Part shown: positions 49,624 through 58,040 of the stretch, one piece after another | How the letters are laid out: every line of letters starts with the position of its first letter | Position numbering within the stretch: position 1 is the stretch's first letter | Assembly (NCBI RefSeq): GCF_024612015.1 | Contig: NZ_CP102512.1 | Span: 2,790,001-2,854,000 of the forward strand | Source: Streptomyces sp. CA-210063 | GTDB lineage: Bacteria > Actinomycetota > Actinomycetes > Streptomycetales > Streptomycetaceae | Length of the DNA stretch: 64,000 bases | Direction: 5' to 3' | Made by a program: the position numbers and the translations under genes | The notes under the pieces: model-generated | The model's database searches: none | Seen by the model: the letters and a program-made list of their open reading frames with translations, nothing else | What the model was told of the DNA's origin: nothing

Positions 49624-50811
49624 ATGGTGGCCCCGCCGGACAACGACGTGCTCTGGGCACGTGGTCTGACCTACGCGCACGACGGCTCGCCCGCGCTGCA
49701 AGGAGTGTCGCTGAGCGTCCGGGAGGGCGAGATCCTCGCCGTCACCGGCCCGCGCGGCAGCGGCAAGACCACGCTCCTGCGGTGTCTGTCGGGGCAGTTG
49801 GTGCCGGGGCAGGGCGAGGTGTGGTTCAACAGCGTGCCCGTGCACACCATGGGCCCGCTCGCCCGGGAACGGCTGCGCCGTGACCGCTTCGGCTGGATCG
49901 ACCCCGAGCCGGTCCTCGTCCCCGAGCTGAACGCCTGGGAGAACACCGCGCTGCCGTTGATGCTGCGCGGCACCGGCCGCCGGGCCGCCAAGGCCGCCGC
50001 CCTGGAGTGGCTGGAGCGCCTCGACATCCGCGACTCGGCCCGCAAACGGCCGCACGCCCTCCGCCAGTCCGAACGCCAGCGCGTGGTCGTCGCCCGCGCC
50101 CTGGTCGCCGCCCCCACCGTGCTCTTCGCGGACGAACCGACCGCCCCGCTGCACCGCGCCGAACACTCCCACGTCCTGCGCACCCTCACCACGGCCGCCC
50201 GCTCGCACGACATCACCATCGTCCTCGCCACACACGACCCCGACACCGCGTCCCTCGCCGACCGCACGGTCTCCCTGCTCGACGGCCGCTGCGTGAAAAC
50301 CGTCCACCTGCCCTCGGCCACCGAAGGCGACCGCCGACCCACCGCGGAAGACAAATCCCGGCTCACCGCCACGGGGGGAGGCCCACTGCCCGCCGAGCAG
50401 GGAGGCCACCCCACCGAAGGGGCAGGTCGCCACGCCGCCGAAGCGGGAGGCCGGCGCGCCGCCGAAGCGGGAGGTCGCCACACCGCCGAAACGGGAGGCC
50501 GGCCCACCCCCGAAGCGGCAGGTCGCCACACCACCGAAACGGGAGGCCGGCCCACCCCCGAAGCGCGAGGCCCACTGCCCGCCGAGCAGGGAGGCCACCC
50601 CACCGAAGGGGCAGGTCGCCACGCCGCCGAAGCGGGAGGTCGGCGCGCCACCGAAGCGGGAGGTCGCCACACCGCCGAAGCGGAACACCCGTCCGCCTCC
50701 GACGGAGGAGGTCGCCCCACCCCCGAAGCGGGAGGCCGCCACGCCGCCGAAGGGGAGCACCCGTCCGCCGCCGAGGGAGGAGGCCGGGCCGCGTGCTCGC
50801 TCTCCGCCTAG
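49624..50811 (+). CDS. ABC transporter ATPase (MacB/LolD-like) with an 8-residue repeat tail
   Basis: Cytoplasmic ATPase. Residues ~8-235 form the nucleotide-binding domain: Walker A TGPRGSGKTT, Walker B TVLFADEPTAPLH and switch histidine ATHDPDT. The ABC signature is degenerate (LRQSERQRVVVARAL instead of LSGGQ). Residues ~250-392 are a hydrophilic tail of eight-residue repeats of the type GGRHAAEA, encoded by a 24-bp DNA repeat with a 189-bp duplication. GAGG lies nine bases before the ATG. The next gene, a membrane permease, overlaps its end by 19 bp, so they form a transporter pair of the export type. Substrate unknown. Confidence 0.85.
   Translation: MVAPPDNDVLWARGLTYAHDGSPALQGVSLSVREGEILAVTGPRGSGKTTLLRCLSGQLVPGQGEVWFNSVPVHTMGPLARERLRRDRFGWIDPEPVLVPELNAWENTALPLMLRGTGRRAAKAAALEWLERLDIRDSARKRPHALRQSERQRVVVARALVAAPTVLFADEPTAPLHRAEHSHVLRTLTTAARSHDITIVLATHDPDTASLADRTVSLLDGRCVKTVHLPSATEGDRRPTAEDKSRLTATGGGPLPAEQGGHPTEGAGRHAAEAGGRRAAEAGGRHTAETGGRPTPEAAGRHTTETGGRPTPEARGPLPAEQGGHPTEGAGRHAAEAGGRRATEAGGRHTAEAEHPSASDGGGRPTPEAGGRHAAEGEHPSAAEGGGRAACSLSA
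50377..50790. repeat. 24-bp coding tandem repeat array with a 189-bp segmental duplication
   Basis: Repeats of the type ggaggtcgccacaccgccga run through about 16 units, most in exact 24-bp register. A segment beginning gcccactgcccgccgagcag occurs at 50381 and again at 50570, 189 bp (63 codons) later, with only a few differences over about 110 bp. All six frames remain largely open here because of the repeat, so overlapping reading frames in this stretch are not informative. Confidence 0.85.
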
Positions 50812-52079
50812 CCCGCCGGGCCCACCCCGTCGTCCAGCTCCGCCGTCTCCTGGTCACCGCGGCCACCGGCGGCACGGGCTTCCTGCTGCTCTGCGCCCTC
50901 GGGCATGCCATGGCCCACCCGCACGCCCCGGCCGGCTCGGTGCTCCGCCTGGCCTGGTGCGCCGCGCCCGTGGCCGCCACCGTGTACTTCGCGGTGACGG
51001 TGGCCCGCACCGACCCCGGCACCCGGCCCCGCCCCGGCCTGTCCGCGATCGGCCTCGGCCCCGGCCGGCTGATGGTCATCTCGGCGGTCACGACGGCCCT
51101 GTCCACCGTCCTCGGCTCGCTCCTCGCCCTGCTCTTCTTCCTCCATCTGCGCGGCGACCTCACGGGCATGCCCTTCGACGGCGCCGCCACCGACGTCCTC
51201 GCCGCCGGGCAGCCCCTGCCTCTCCCGGCCGCCCTCACCCTCCTCTCCCTGGTGCCGGCCATCGCCTCGGTGACGACCGCGCTCGTCCTGCGCCCCCAGG
51301 ACACCGGGGCCCAACCCGCCGGGCTCCGGACGCGCTTCATGGCGTACGACACCTTCCACATCCGTCGACGAGCCGCGACACCGGCGGGCGCGACGAGGTA
51401 CGACGAGGAGCCGGACGAGGAGGCCGCCGCCCCGACCGACCCCCGGGAACTGCCGGAACCGCCCGCTCCGCGCCCCGCCCCCGGCGGCCTCCCCTGGGGC
51501 ATCGCCGTGCTCGCCGTCGGCCTCGCCGTCGAGACGTACGCCGGACAGTCCGACTCCGGTACCGGCCTCACCCTCCCCGGCGGCTTCGCGGACAGCCCCG
51601 CCGGAGTCCTCGGCGGCTGGCTGCTCACCGCACTCGGGCTGATCCTCACCGGGCCAGGGCTCACGTACCTCACCGGGCGCCTGCTCCAGGCCGTACGCCC
51701 CGGCGCACTGCGGCTGCTCGCGGGGCGCGTGCTCCAGGAGGAGTCCCGGCGGATCGGGCGCCCGCTCGGGGTGGTGTGCGCGGTGGCCTCCGGCGCGTAC
51801 GCCATGGTGACGCTGTCCTCCGGCACACGCCCCACGGTCGGTCCGCTCACCCTGCTGGGCGGGCTCGTGGTGGCCGGCTGTGCCGTGCTCACCCTCGCGA
51901 CAGCAGCCGTCGAGGCCCGGCGGGCGCACGCGGACACCACGGCCGCGCTGCTGCGGCTGGGGGCGCCCGGCACGCTGCCCCGGCAGGCGGCCCTGCTCCG
52001 CGTGAGCGCCCTGCTCGCCGTGTTCGGCCCGCTGACCTGGACGGTCGCCCAGCTGGCGGCGCTCCCGCTGGCCGTCTGA
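50793..52079 (+). CDS. ABC transporter permease (FtsX/MacB-like membrane component)
   Basis: Membrane protein of 428 residues. About eight hydrophobic segments: for example LLVTAATGGTGFLLLCALGH, LMVISAVTTALSTVLGSLLALLFFL, GIAVLAVGLAVETYA, GGWLLTALGLILTGPG, LLGGLVVAGCAVLTLATAAVE and VSALLAVFGPLTWTVAQL. A polar Asp/Glu/Pro-rich loop lies in the middle (~190-235). The GTG start is chosen for GGGAGGAGG about 11 bases upstream; it overlaps the ATPase gene by 19 bases. It probably works with that ATPase as an exporter or as a mechanotransmission-type permease. No substrate clue. Confidence 0.75.
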   Translation: MLALRLARRAHPVVQLRRLLVTAATGGTGFLLLCALGHAMAHPHAPAGSVLRLAWCAAPVAATVYFAVTVARTDPGTRPRPGLSAIGLGPGRLMVISAVTTALSTVLGSLLALLFFLHLRGDLTGMPFDGAATDVLAAGQPLPLPAALTLLSLVPAIASVTTALVLRPQDTGAQPAGLRTRFMAYDTFHIRRRAATPAGATRYDEEPDEEAAAPTDPRELPEPPAPRPAPGGLPWGIAVLAVGLAVETYAGQSDSGTGLTLPGGFADSPAGVLGGWLLTALGLILTGPGLTYLTGRLLQAVRPGALRLLAGRVLQEESRRIGRPLGVVCAVASGAYAMVTLSSGTRPTVGPLTLLGGLVVAGCAVLTLATAAVEARRAHADTTAALLRLGAPGTLPRQAALLRVSALLAVFGPLTWTVAQLAALPLAV

Positions 52080-52177
52080 AAACTCGTACGAAAAAAATCC
52101 GTACCGAGCGATGAGTCCGGCGCCACGCCCCGGTCTATCCCACTGAACGGACCGACACCGACAAGAAAGGCCTCGCC

Positions 52178-52594
52178 ATGAGCCAGACGTACCAGCAGAT
52201 GATCTTCGTGAACCTGCCCGTGAACGACCTCGACGCCTCGAAGAAGTTCTTCACGGAGCTCGGGTACTCGATCAACCCACAGTTCAGCGACGAGAACGCG
52301 GCCTCGGTCGTGATCAGCGACACCATCGTGGCGATGCTGCTCACCAAGCCGTTCTACGCGTCCTTCACCAACAAGGACATCGCCGACGCCACGAGGACCA
52401 GCGAGGTGCTGCTCGCGCTGAGCGCCGAGAGCCGCGAAAAGGTCGACGAGCTGGTCGAGAAGGCGGTCGCCGCCGGCGGCACCGCCTCGGAGAAGGTCCA
52501 GGAGATGGACTTCATGTACGGCCGCTCCTTCGACGACCTCGACGGCCACACCTGGGAGGTCGTGTGGATGGACCCGGCCGCGATCCAGGGCTGA
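52178..52594 (+). CDS. VOC-family (glyoxalase-like) protein
   Basis: A 138-residue protein of the vicinal-oxygen-chelate superfamily with two beta-alpha-beta-beta-beta halves: QMIFVNLPVNDLDASKKFFTELGYSINPQFSDENAASVVISD and DFMYGRSFDDLDGHTWEVVWMDP. It matches the PhnB/glyoxalase-like subgroup often found as small stand-alone proteins. The substrate is unknown. AAGAAAGG precedes the ATG. It is probably monocistronic. Confidence 0.85.
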   Translation: MSQTYQQMIFVNLPVNDLDASKKFFTELGYSINPQFSDENAASVVISDTIVAMLLTKPFYASFTNKDIADATRTSEVLLALSAESREKVDELVEKAVAAGGTASEKVQEMDFMYGRSFDDLDGHTWEVVWMDPAAIQG

Positions 52595-52665
52595 ACACCC
52601 GCCGCACGAGCCCCCGAAGGAACCGCCGTACGAAGAGCCGTACGGGCTCTGCCTAGCATGGGCGG

Positions 52666-53790
52666 GTGCAGACGATGCCCGCCCATGCGGCCCACCACGA
52701 CGACCACGAGATCGAGACGATCGAGGAGTTCGACGCGACCGTCTCGGCGCGCGGCACACTGTCCGGATTCCGAGTGCAGGCCGTCGACCTGACGGACCGT
52801 ACGCGCGAACTGCTCACCACCAGCGCGGCGGGAGCCGTCTTCCTCGGCTGCCCGATGCGCGAGGAGGCGGCGGCGAAGATCCGCGCGGACGGCGCCCTGG
52901 TCTTCCCGCCCGTCCCGGGCCTGCCCTTCGACCCGTACCGCGGCCTGGTCTACTCCCCCGACGAACTCTTCGCCTCCCTGCCGGAGGGCGGTTACGAGGC
53001 GACGCCCGACGCCCTCTCGTACGTCTGGTTCCAGCGGACCAAGGCCGACCGGGACGTCTACGCGTCCATGCTGCGCGCCGTCCACGACGACTCCGTCTCC
53101 GACGCGCTGGACGAACTCCTCGTCGGCGCCCGGGTGGTGGGCGTGATGGGCGGCCACGCGATGGCCCGCGGGACCGAGGCGTACGCGGGTGCGGCCCGCC
53201 TCGGCCGCACCCTGGCCCGCTCCGGCCTGACGGTCGCCACCGGCGGTGGTCCGGGCGCGATGGAGGCGGCGAACCTGGGCGCCTACGCGGCCCCGTACGA
53301 CGACGAGATGCTCGCCGAGTCTCTTCGACTCCTCGCGAAGGCACCGAAGTTCACGCCCTCGATCACCGACTGGGCGGCCGCCGCCTTCGACGTGCGCACC
53401 CGCTGGCCCAAGGGCGGCACCTCCGTCGGCATCCCGACCTGGTTCTACGGCCACGAGCCGCCGAACCCGTTCGCCTCGCACATCGCCAAGTACTTCGCCA
53501 ACGCCACCCGTGAGGACGGCCTCCTCGCCCGCTCCAACACGGGCGTCGTCTTCCTGCCGGGCGCGGCCGGAACCGTCCAGGAGATCTTCGACAACGCGAC
53601 CCCCAACTACTACGAGTCGCGCGGCGAACCGACCCCCATGGTCCTCGTGGACCGCGCCCACTGGACGGAGAAACTGCCGACCTGGCCACTGCTCCAGTCG
53701 CTCGCGCGGGGACGCTCGATGGAGAGCCGGATCGCCCTGGTGGACCGTATCGAGGAGGCCCCGGAGGCCTTGGCACGCCTTGGGGGGTGA
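52666..53790 (+). CDS. LOG-family Rossmann protein
   Basis: A 374-residue protein. The C-terminal two-thirds has the lysine-decarboxylase-like/LOG fold with VATGGGPGAMEAANLGA and the nucleotide-binding motif LPGAAGTVQEIFD (a variant of PGGxGTxxE). The N-terminal ~140 residues (TIEEFDATVSARGTLSGFRVQAVDL) form a second Rossmann-like half, making it about twice the length of LOG cytokinin-activating phosphoribohydrolases. It may be a nucleotide 5'-monophosphate nucleosidase. The start at 52666 (GTG) lacks a strong ribosome-binding site. Confidence 0.78.
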   Translation: MQTMPAHAAHHDDHEIETIEEFDATVSARGTLSGFRVQAVDLTDRTRELLTTSAAGAVFLGCPMREEAAAKIRADGALVFPPVPGLPFDPYRGLVYSPDELFASLPEGGYEATPDALSYVWFQRTKADRDVYASMLRAVHDDSVSDALDELLVGARVVGVMGGHAMARGTEAYAGAARLGRTLARSGLTVATGGGPGAMEAANLGAYAAPYDDEMLAESLRLLAKAPKFTPSITDWAAAAFDVRTRWPKGGTSVGIPTWFYGHEPPNPFASHIAKYFANATREDGLLARSNTGVVFLPGAAGTVQEIFDNATPNYYESRGEPTPMVLVDRAHWTEKLPTWPLLQSLARGRSMESRIALVDRIEEAPEALARLGG

Positions 53791-53874
53791 GTGCTACGCG
53801 CGTTGCTGAACATGCGTCAAACCTGCGGACGGTTAATCGGTGGGCAAAGCCAACTGCCCAAACACTTCTTCGGA

Positions 53875-53902
53875 TTGACAGTACTTATGGCGCGCTTATA
53901 AA
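53875..53902 (+). promoter_or_regulatory. Probable vegetative promoter of the LAETG protein gene
   Basis: Consensus-like TTGACA (53875-53880) and TATAAA (53897-53902), 16 bp apart, followed by a leader of about 75 bases to the GTG start. It is the best housekeeping-type promoter I noticed in the window. The region around it is relatively AT-rich. Confidence 0.65.
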
Positions 53903-53984
53903 CCTGTGAGGCACATGGGGAAGCCGCCCCTCCGGCGGCGCACTCCGTCACCCCCCGCCCATGTGCCTCCCTTGAAGGGCAAAC

Positions 53985-54668
53985 GTGTCCATTTCCCCTC
54001 GTATAGCGCGAGCAGTGCGTTGTCTCGGTGTTGCCTCCGCGTCCGCCGCACTCGTGCTCGGTGTCGCAGGCAACGCCCTGGCCTGCAGCATCAAGGACTT
54101 CTCCGCCGTCGCCGAGTGCGACGGCGACAAGGGCGTCATCCGCGTGACCGACGTCGACCCGCTGGGTGTCAAGGCCGAAGTCACCGTCTATCTGGAGAAC
54201 AACGGGGCCGACCTGCGGAAGGTCGGCACCCAGGTCATCGAGAACTCCACCGCCGAAGGTGTCACCGTCACCTTCGAGGAGGACTGGAAGGCGAACGCCG
54301 AGTACCGCATCCACGTCACGGCGGAACAGTACGTCGACGAGGACCTGCCGATCCTGGTCGCGCCCGCTGAGACCTGCAAGAAGGCGGACGCCCCGCCGGC
54401 CGCTTCCAAGAGCCCCAAGGAGCCTGCCGAGGACGAGCCCTCCGAGGCCGCCAAGACCCCGAGCACCTCGGAGTCGAAGAACTCCGCTCCCGTGACCACC
54501 GGGGACGAGGACAACAACATCCCGTCACCCGAAGGCGACTCCAACCTCGCCGAGACCGGTGGCGACTCCAACACCGGCACCGTAGCCGGCATCGCGGCGG
54601 CCCTGGTCGCCCTCGGCGCCGGTGCCGTCTACTACAGCATGCGGCGGCGTGGGGCCTCCACACGCTGA
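53985..54668 (+). CDS. Cell-wall protein with LAETG sortase signal
   Basis: Secreted protein of 227 residues. A signal peptide ends near GNALACSI (residue ~34). A beta-rich domain (residues ~35-130) with four cysteines (C34, C45, C131 visible and spaced for a disulphide) follows, then an acidic Ser/Pro/Lys-rich stalk, and the sorting signal LAETG (188-192), a hydrophobic segment (TVAGIAAALVALGAGAVYY) and the tail MRRRGASTR. LAXTG motifs are the substrates of class E sortases in Streptomyces. GAAGGG precedes the GTG start. No sortase gene is in the window. A strong promoter suggests abundant expression, possibly in aerial or vegetative hyphae. Confidence 0.87.
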   Translation: MSISPRIARAVRCLGVASASAALVLGVAGNALACSIKDFSAVAECDGDKGVIRVTDVDPLGVKAEVTVYLENNGADLRKVGTQVIENSTAEGVTVTFEEDWKANAEYRIHVTAEQYVDEDLPILVAPAETCKKADAPPAASKSPKEPAEDEPSEAAKTPSTSESKNSAPVTTGDEDNNIPSPEGDSNLAETGGDSNTGTVAGIAAALVALGAGAVYYSMRRRGASTR

Positions 54669-54684
54669 TCGCTGTCGCTCAGGG

Positions 54685-54723
54685 CTGTGGCCCGTACCTT
54701 TCGCGGAGGGGTGCGGGCCACAG
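54685..54723 (+). terminator. Hairpin after LAETG gene
   Basis: CTGTGGCCCGTACC pairs with GGTGCGGGCCACAG with one mismatch and a loop of about ten bases, starting 17 bp after the stop codon. Confidence 0.6.
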
Positions 54724-54730
54724 GCGTGTC

Positions 54731-55316
54731 CTACGGGGCTACAGGCCTCGCTCGGCGTACGGAGGCCCCGCGTCGTCCGAACGTCGCCCGCTCCAGCCAG
54801 AAGTCAGCAGCTCCGGTCCGCCAGCACCTCCAACTGCCCGCCGTCCGGCGGGAATCGACGATAGAACGCGAGCAGCACCTCGGTGAGCGGCCCACGCAGC
54901 GCGACCGTCGCGTCGTGCGGCATGGTCCGCTGCAGCCCCACGACCACACCGGCGCCTCGGCCCCGCCTCGCGCAGCGTGGCGACGATCATCTCGCCGGTC
55001 TCCGCGAGCCACGCGTCCAGCGCGGCCGGGTCCCCCTGCTTCTCGTGGCCCTCGTACAGCGGCACGTCCGGCTCGGGCACCTCTTTCTTCGACCGGGTTC
55101 CGTACGTTCACTTCGACCCGGCGCAGGGCGCCGCCGGTGTGCCGCGGAAGCTGTTCCAGCGACCAGTCGGGGCGGGTCGGCACGGTCGCCGACAGATCGG
55201 CGCCGGAGGTCACGATGTCCCTCAACCGCCGTATCCGAAAGTTCGATCTCGGCGCGGTAGCGTTCGATCTCGGCGCGGTAGCGGTCGTGCCGGGCCTGGA
55301 GTTCTTGCGTACCCAT
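54731..55316 (-). pseudogene. Maleylpyruvate-isomerase-family (mycothiol-dependent) pseudogene with several frameshifts
   Basis: Reading from 55316, frame pieces are MGTQELQARHDRYRAEIE, then DIVTSGADLSATVPTRPDWS with the following SLEQLPRHTGGALRRVEVNV, then PEPDVPLYEGHEKQGDPAAL with the following DAWLAETGEMIVATLREAG, then PVWSWG, then QRTMPHDATVALRGPLTEVL, and DFWLERATFG. The pieces occupy all three frames in correct order, and match the actinobacterial maleylpyruvate isomerase N-terminal family (typical ATVPTCPDWTLEQLVRHTGG). At least four frame changes are needed. A 21-bp direct duplication (RYRAEIE twice) marks the first break. The remains fill the gap between the LAETG and thiQ-like genes. 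Confidence 0.7.
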
Positions 55317-55333
55317 CGCCATGGTGCCGCACC

Positions 55334-56368
55334 TCATGCGGCCGGACCGGCCCCCAGCACGACGATTTCGGCCGCGTCGAAGCTCACACCGACCTCGTCC
55401 CCGGGCTCCGGCGCGTCCCGCAGCGCGCACGCCGCCTCCAGGCGCGGTGCGCCCTCCGGCTGGAGGTGCACGGCGACATGGGTGCCCCGGAAGGTGCGCG
55501 CGGCCACGGTGCAGCGCAGCCCGTCGGCGACATCGATCAGGCGCACTCCGGCGGGCCGTACAAGCAGCGCGCACGCCCCCTGCGATGAGCCCTCCGGCAC
55601 CGGCACCTTGCCCCACGCCGTGTCCGCGACGGCCCCGGTCACCGTCGCGTCGACCACGTTGTCGAAGCCGAGGAAGCGGGCCACGAACTCGTCCACCGGC
55701 CGCTGCCACACCTCAAGAGGCGTGCCGGACTGGGCGATCCGCCCGTCCCGCATCACCACGACCCGGTCGGCCAGCGCGAACGCCTCGCCCTGGTCGTGCG
55801 TGACCGCCAGCACGGTCGTCCCCAACTCCCCGAACAGCTCCCGGAGTTCGACGACAAGCCGCTCCCGCAGCGAACGGTCCAGCTGACCGAGAGGCTCGTC
55901 GAGCATGAGCAGCCGGGGACGCGGGGCGAGGGCCCGGGCCAGCGCGACCCGCTGCTGCTCACCGCCGGACAGCTCGCCGACCCGGCGGCGCCCGGCCCCG
56001 GGCAGCCCGACCAGCTCCAGCAACTGCCTTACCCGTACGGCCCGTTCGTCCTTCGCCGCACCGTGCATACGCGGCCCGAAGGCGACGTTGCCGGCCACGT
56101 CCCGCTGTGGGAAGAGCTGGTGGTCCTGGAACATCAGGCCGACACCGCGCTTGTGCGCGGGCACACCTCGCTGGTCCTGCCCGTCGAGCAACACCCGCCC
56201 GCCATCGAGGGGTTGCAGCCCGGCGACCACGCGCAGCAGCGTCGACTTGCCGCTGCCGCTGGGCCCCAGCACGCATACGATCTCGCGCTCGGCGACCTCC
56301 AGCCCGACCGCGTCCAGCACCGTCCGCCCGTCGAACCGTACGGTCGCGTCCTCAAGCCCGAGCAACAT
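55334..56368 (-). CDS. thiQ: Thiamine-type ABC transporter ATP-binding protein
   Basis: Cytoplasmic ATPase of 344 residues for the ThiBPQ importer. Walker A GPSGSGKST (residues ~35-43), Q-loop LMFQDHQLFPQ, signature LSGGEQQRVALARAL, Walker B LLMLDEPLGQLD, and VTHDQGEAFALADRV. A C-terminal TOBE-like domain (LLVRPAGVRLIDVADGL) is longer than in E. coli ThiQ and recalls iron-type transporters. The ATG overlaps the permease stop by one base (TGATG). Function as thiamine importer is inferred from the TPP riboswitch upstream of the operon. Confidence 0.85.
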   Translation of the reverse strand: MLLGLEDATVRFDGRTVLDAVGLEVAEREIVCVLGPSGSGKSTLLRVVAGLQPLDGGRVLLDGQDQRGVPAHKRGVGLMFQDHQLFPQRDVAGNVAFGPRMHGAAKDERAVRVRQLLELVGLPGAGRRRVGELSGGEQQRVALARALAPRPRLLMLDEPLGQLDRSLRERLVVELRELFGELGTTVLAVTHDQGEAFALADRVVVMRDGRIAQSGTPLEVWQRPVDEFVARFLGFDNVVDATVTGAVADTAWGKVPVPEGSSQGACALLVRPAGVRLIDVADGLRCTVAARTFRGTHVAVHLQPEGAPRLEAACALRDAPEPGDEVGVSFDAAEIVVLGAGPAA

Positions 56369-58020
56369 CAGAACTCCCCCGTGCGATCGGTACGGAGGCG
56401 CTCCAGCACCAGCAGGGCCACCGCGCACACCACCATCAGAATCGTCGAAAGGGCCATGGCCTGGCCGTAGTTGAGGTCTCCGGGCCGCCCGAGCAGCCGT
56501 GCCACGGCGACCGGCAGTGTCGGGTTGTCGGCGCGCGCGATGAACACGGTCGCCCCGAACTCCCCGAGCGACACGGCGAAGGCGAACCCGGCCGCGACCA
56601 GCAGCGCCCGCCGCACCATCGGCAGATCGACCTCGCGCCACACCCGCCACGGCGACGCCCCGAGCACGGTCGCCGCCTCCCGCAGCCGCTCGTCCACCGC
56701 GCGCAGCACGGGCAGCATGATCCGTACGACGAAGGGGACGCCGACCAGGGCCTGGGCGAGCGGCACCAGGATCCAGGACGACCGCAGGTTCAGCGGCGGC
56801 TCGTCCAGCGCGATCAGGAACCCGAAGCCGACGGTCACCGCGGACACCCCGAGCGGCAGCATCAGCAGCGCGTCGAAGCCCCGGACGAGACGGCCGGCCC
56901 GCCGGGTGAGCGCGGCTGCGGCGAGCCCGCCGATGAGCAGGGCGATGGCGGTCGCCGCGAGCGCGTACGTGAGCGAGTTGCCGACCGCCTCGATCGGCGC
57001 CACCAGGAAGATCCCGCTGTCGTCGCTGGTCAGCGCCTTGTAGTAGCCGAACCCGGGTGCGTCGAGCGACCGTTCCACCAGCACGCCCAGCGGCAGCAGG
57101 ATCAGTACGACGACGGTGACGAGGACCCCGCCCAGCAGCGCCCACTGCCCCGCCCCGCGCGGCCGCCGGGCCGTGAGCGACGCGTCCACCAGCCGCAGCG
57201 CGGTCTCCCGCCGCCGTACGGTCCACGCGTGCACGGCGAGGATCAGTCCGACCGCGACGAACTGCACGAGCGTCAGCACGGCGGCCGTCGCCAGGTCGAA
57301 GATCTCCGAGGTCTGCCGGTAGATCTCCACTTCGAGCGTCGAGAAGGTCGGCCCGCCGAGGATCTGCACCACTCCGAACGAGGTGAAGGTGAAGAGGAAG
57401 ACCATCAGCGCGGCGGCGGCCACAGCGGGTCCGAGCGCCGGCAGGGTCACCTTCCGCCAGGCCGCGAGCGGCGACGCCCCGAGCATCCGCGCGGCCTCCT
57501 CCTGCCGCGGGTCGAGCTGCGCCCAGAGCCCGCCGACGGTCCGTACGACGACCGCGTAGTTGAAGAACACATGCGCGAGCAGGATCGCCCACACCGTGGT
57601 GTCCAGTCGTACGCCCCACAGCTCGTCGAACAGCCCGCCCCGCCCGACCAGTGCCAGGAACGCCGTACCGACGACCACGGTCGGCAGCACGAACGGCACG
57701 GTCACGACCGCCCGCAGAGTCTCCTTGCCCCTGAAATCGAAGCGCGCGAACACATACGCGCCGGGGAGCGCGATCAGCAGCGTGAGCGCGGTCGAGACGA
57801 GCGCCTGCCAGGTGGTGAACCACAGCACGTGCCGGATCCCGGAGTCTCCCAGCACCTCCCCGATCCGCCCGAGATCCCAGGTCCCGTCGGCCTTCAGCCC
57901 TCGGACGACGATCGCGGCGACGGGATGGGCGAAGAACACCCCGAAGAACACGACGGGCAGCACCATGAGCCCGAGCCGCGCCACGCTCCCCGGCCGACGG
58001 GGTGCACGCGGCGCGGCCAC
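56368..58020 (-). CDS. thiP: Thiamine-type ABC transporter permease (ThiP-like, fused double permease)
   Basis: Inner-membrane permease of about 550 residues with twelve predicted membrane segments and two EAA loops: RQEEAARMLGASPLAAWRKVTLPAL and ERLREAATVLGASPWRVWREVDLPM. This duplicated single-chain form is typical of ThiP/FbpB permeases. The GTG at 58020 follows AAGGAG by only three bases; the ribosome-binding spacing is short, so the exact start is uncertain. It lies 20 bp after thiB. Confidence 0.88.
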   Translation of the reverse strand: MAAPRAPRRPGSVARLGLMVLPVVFFGVFFAHPVAAIVVRGLKADGTWDLGRIGEVLGDSGIRHVLWFTTWQALVSTALTLLIALPGAYVFARFDFRGKETLRAVVTVPFVLPTVVVGTAFLALVGRGGLFDELWGVRLDTTVWAILLAHVFFNYAVVVRTVGGLWAQLDPRQEEAARMLGASPLAAWRKVTLPALGPAVAAAALMVFLFTFTSFGVVQILGGPTFSTLEVEIYRQTSEIFDLATAAVLTLVQFVAVGLILAVHAWTVRRRETALRLVDASLTARRPRGAGQWALLGGVLVTVVVLILLPLGVLVERSLDAPGFGYYKALTSDDSGIFLVAPIEAVGNSLTYALAATAIALLIGGLAAAALTRRAGRLVRGFDALLMLPLGVSAVTVGFGFLIALDEPPLNLRSSWILVPLAQALVGVPFVVRIMLPVLRAVDERLREAATVLGASPWRVWREVDLPMVRRALLVAAGFAFAVSLGEFGATVFIARADNPTLPVAVARLLGRPGDLNYGQAMALSTILMVVCAVALLVLERLRTDRTGEF

Positions 58021-58040
58021 GGTCTCCTTGGCCGCTTCTG

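Noticed and set aside
50377..50790. Possible CRISPR array
   Set aside because: Continuous in-frame coding repeat without spacers.
50363..52759. A 798-codon minus-strand frame with many FGG repeats
   Set aside because: It is the antisense reading of the 24-bp repeat array and the permease gene, not an independent RGG-like protein.
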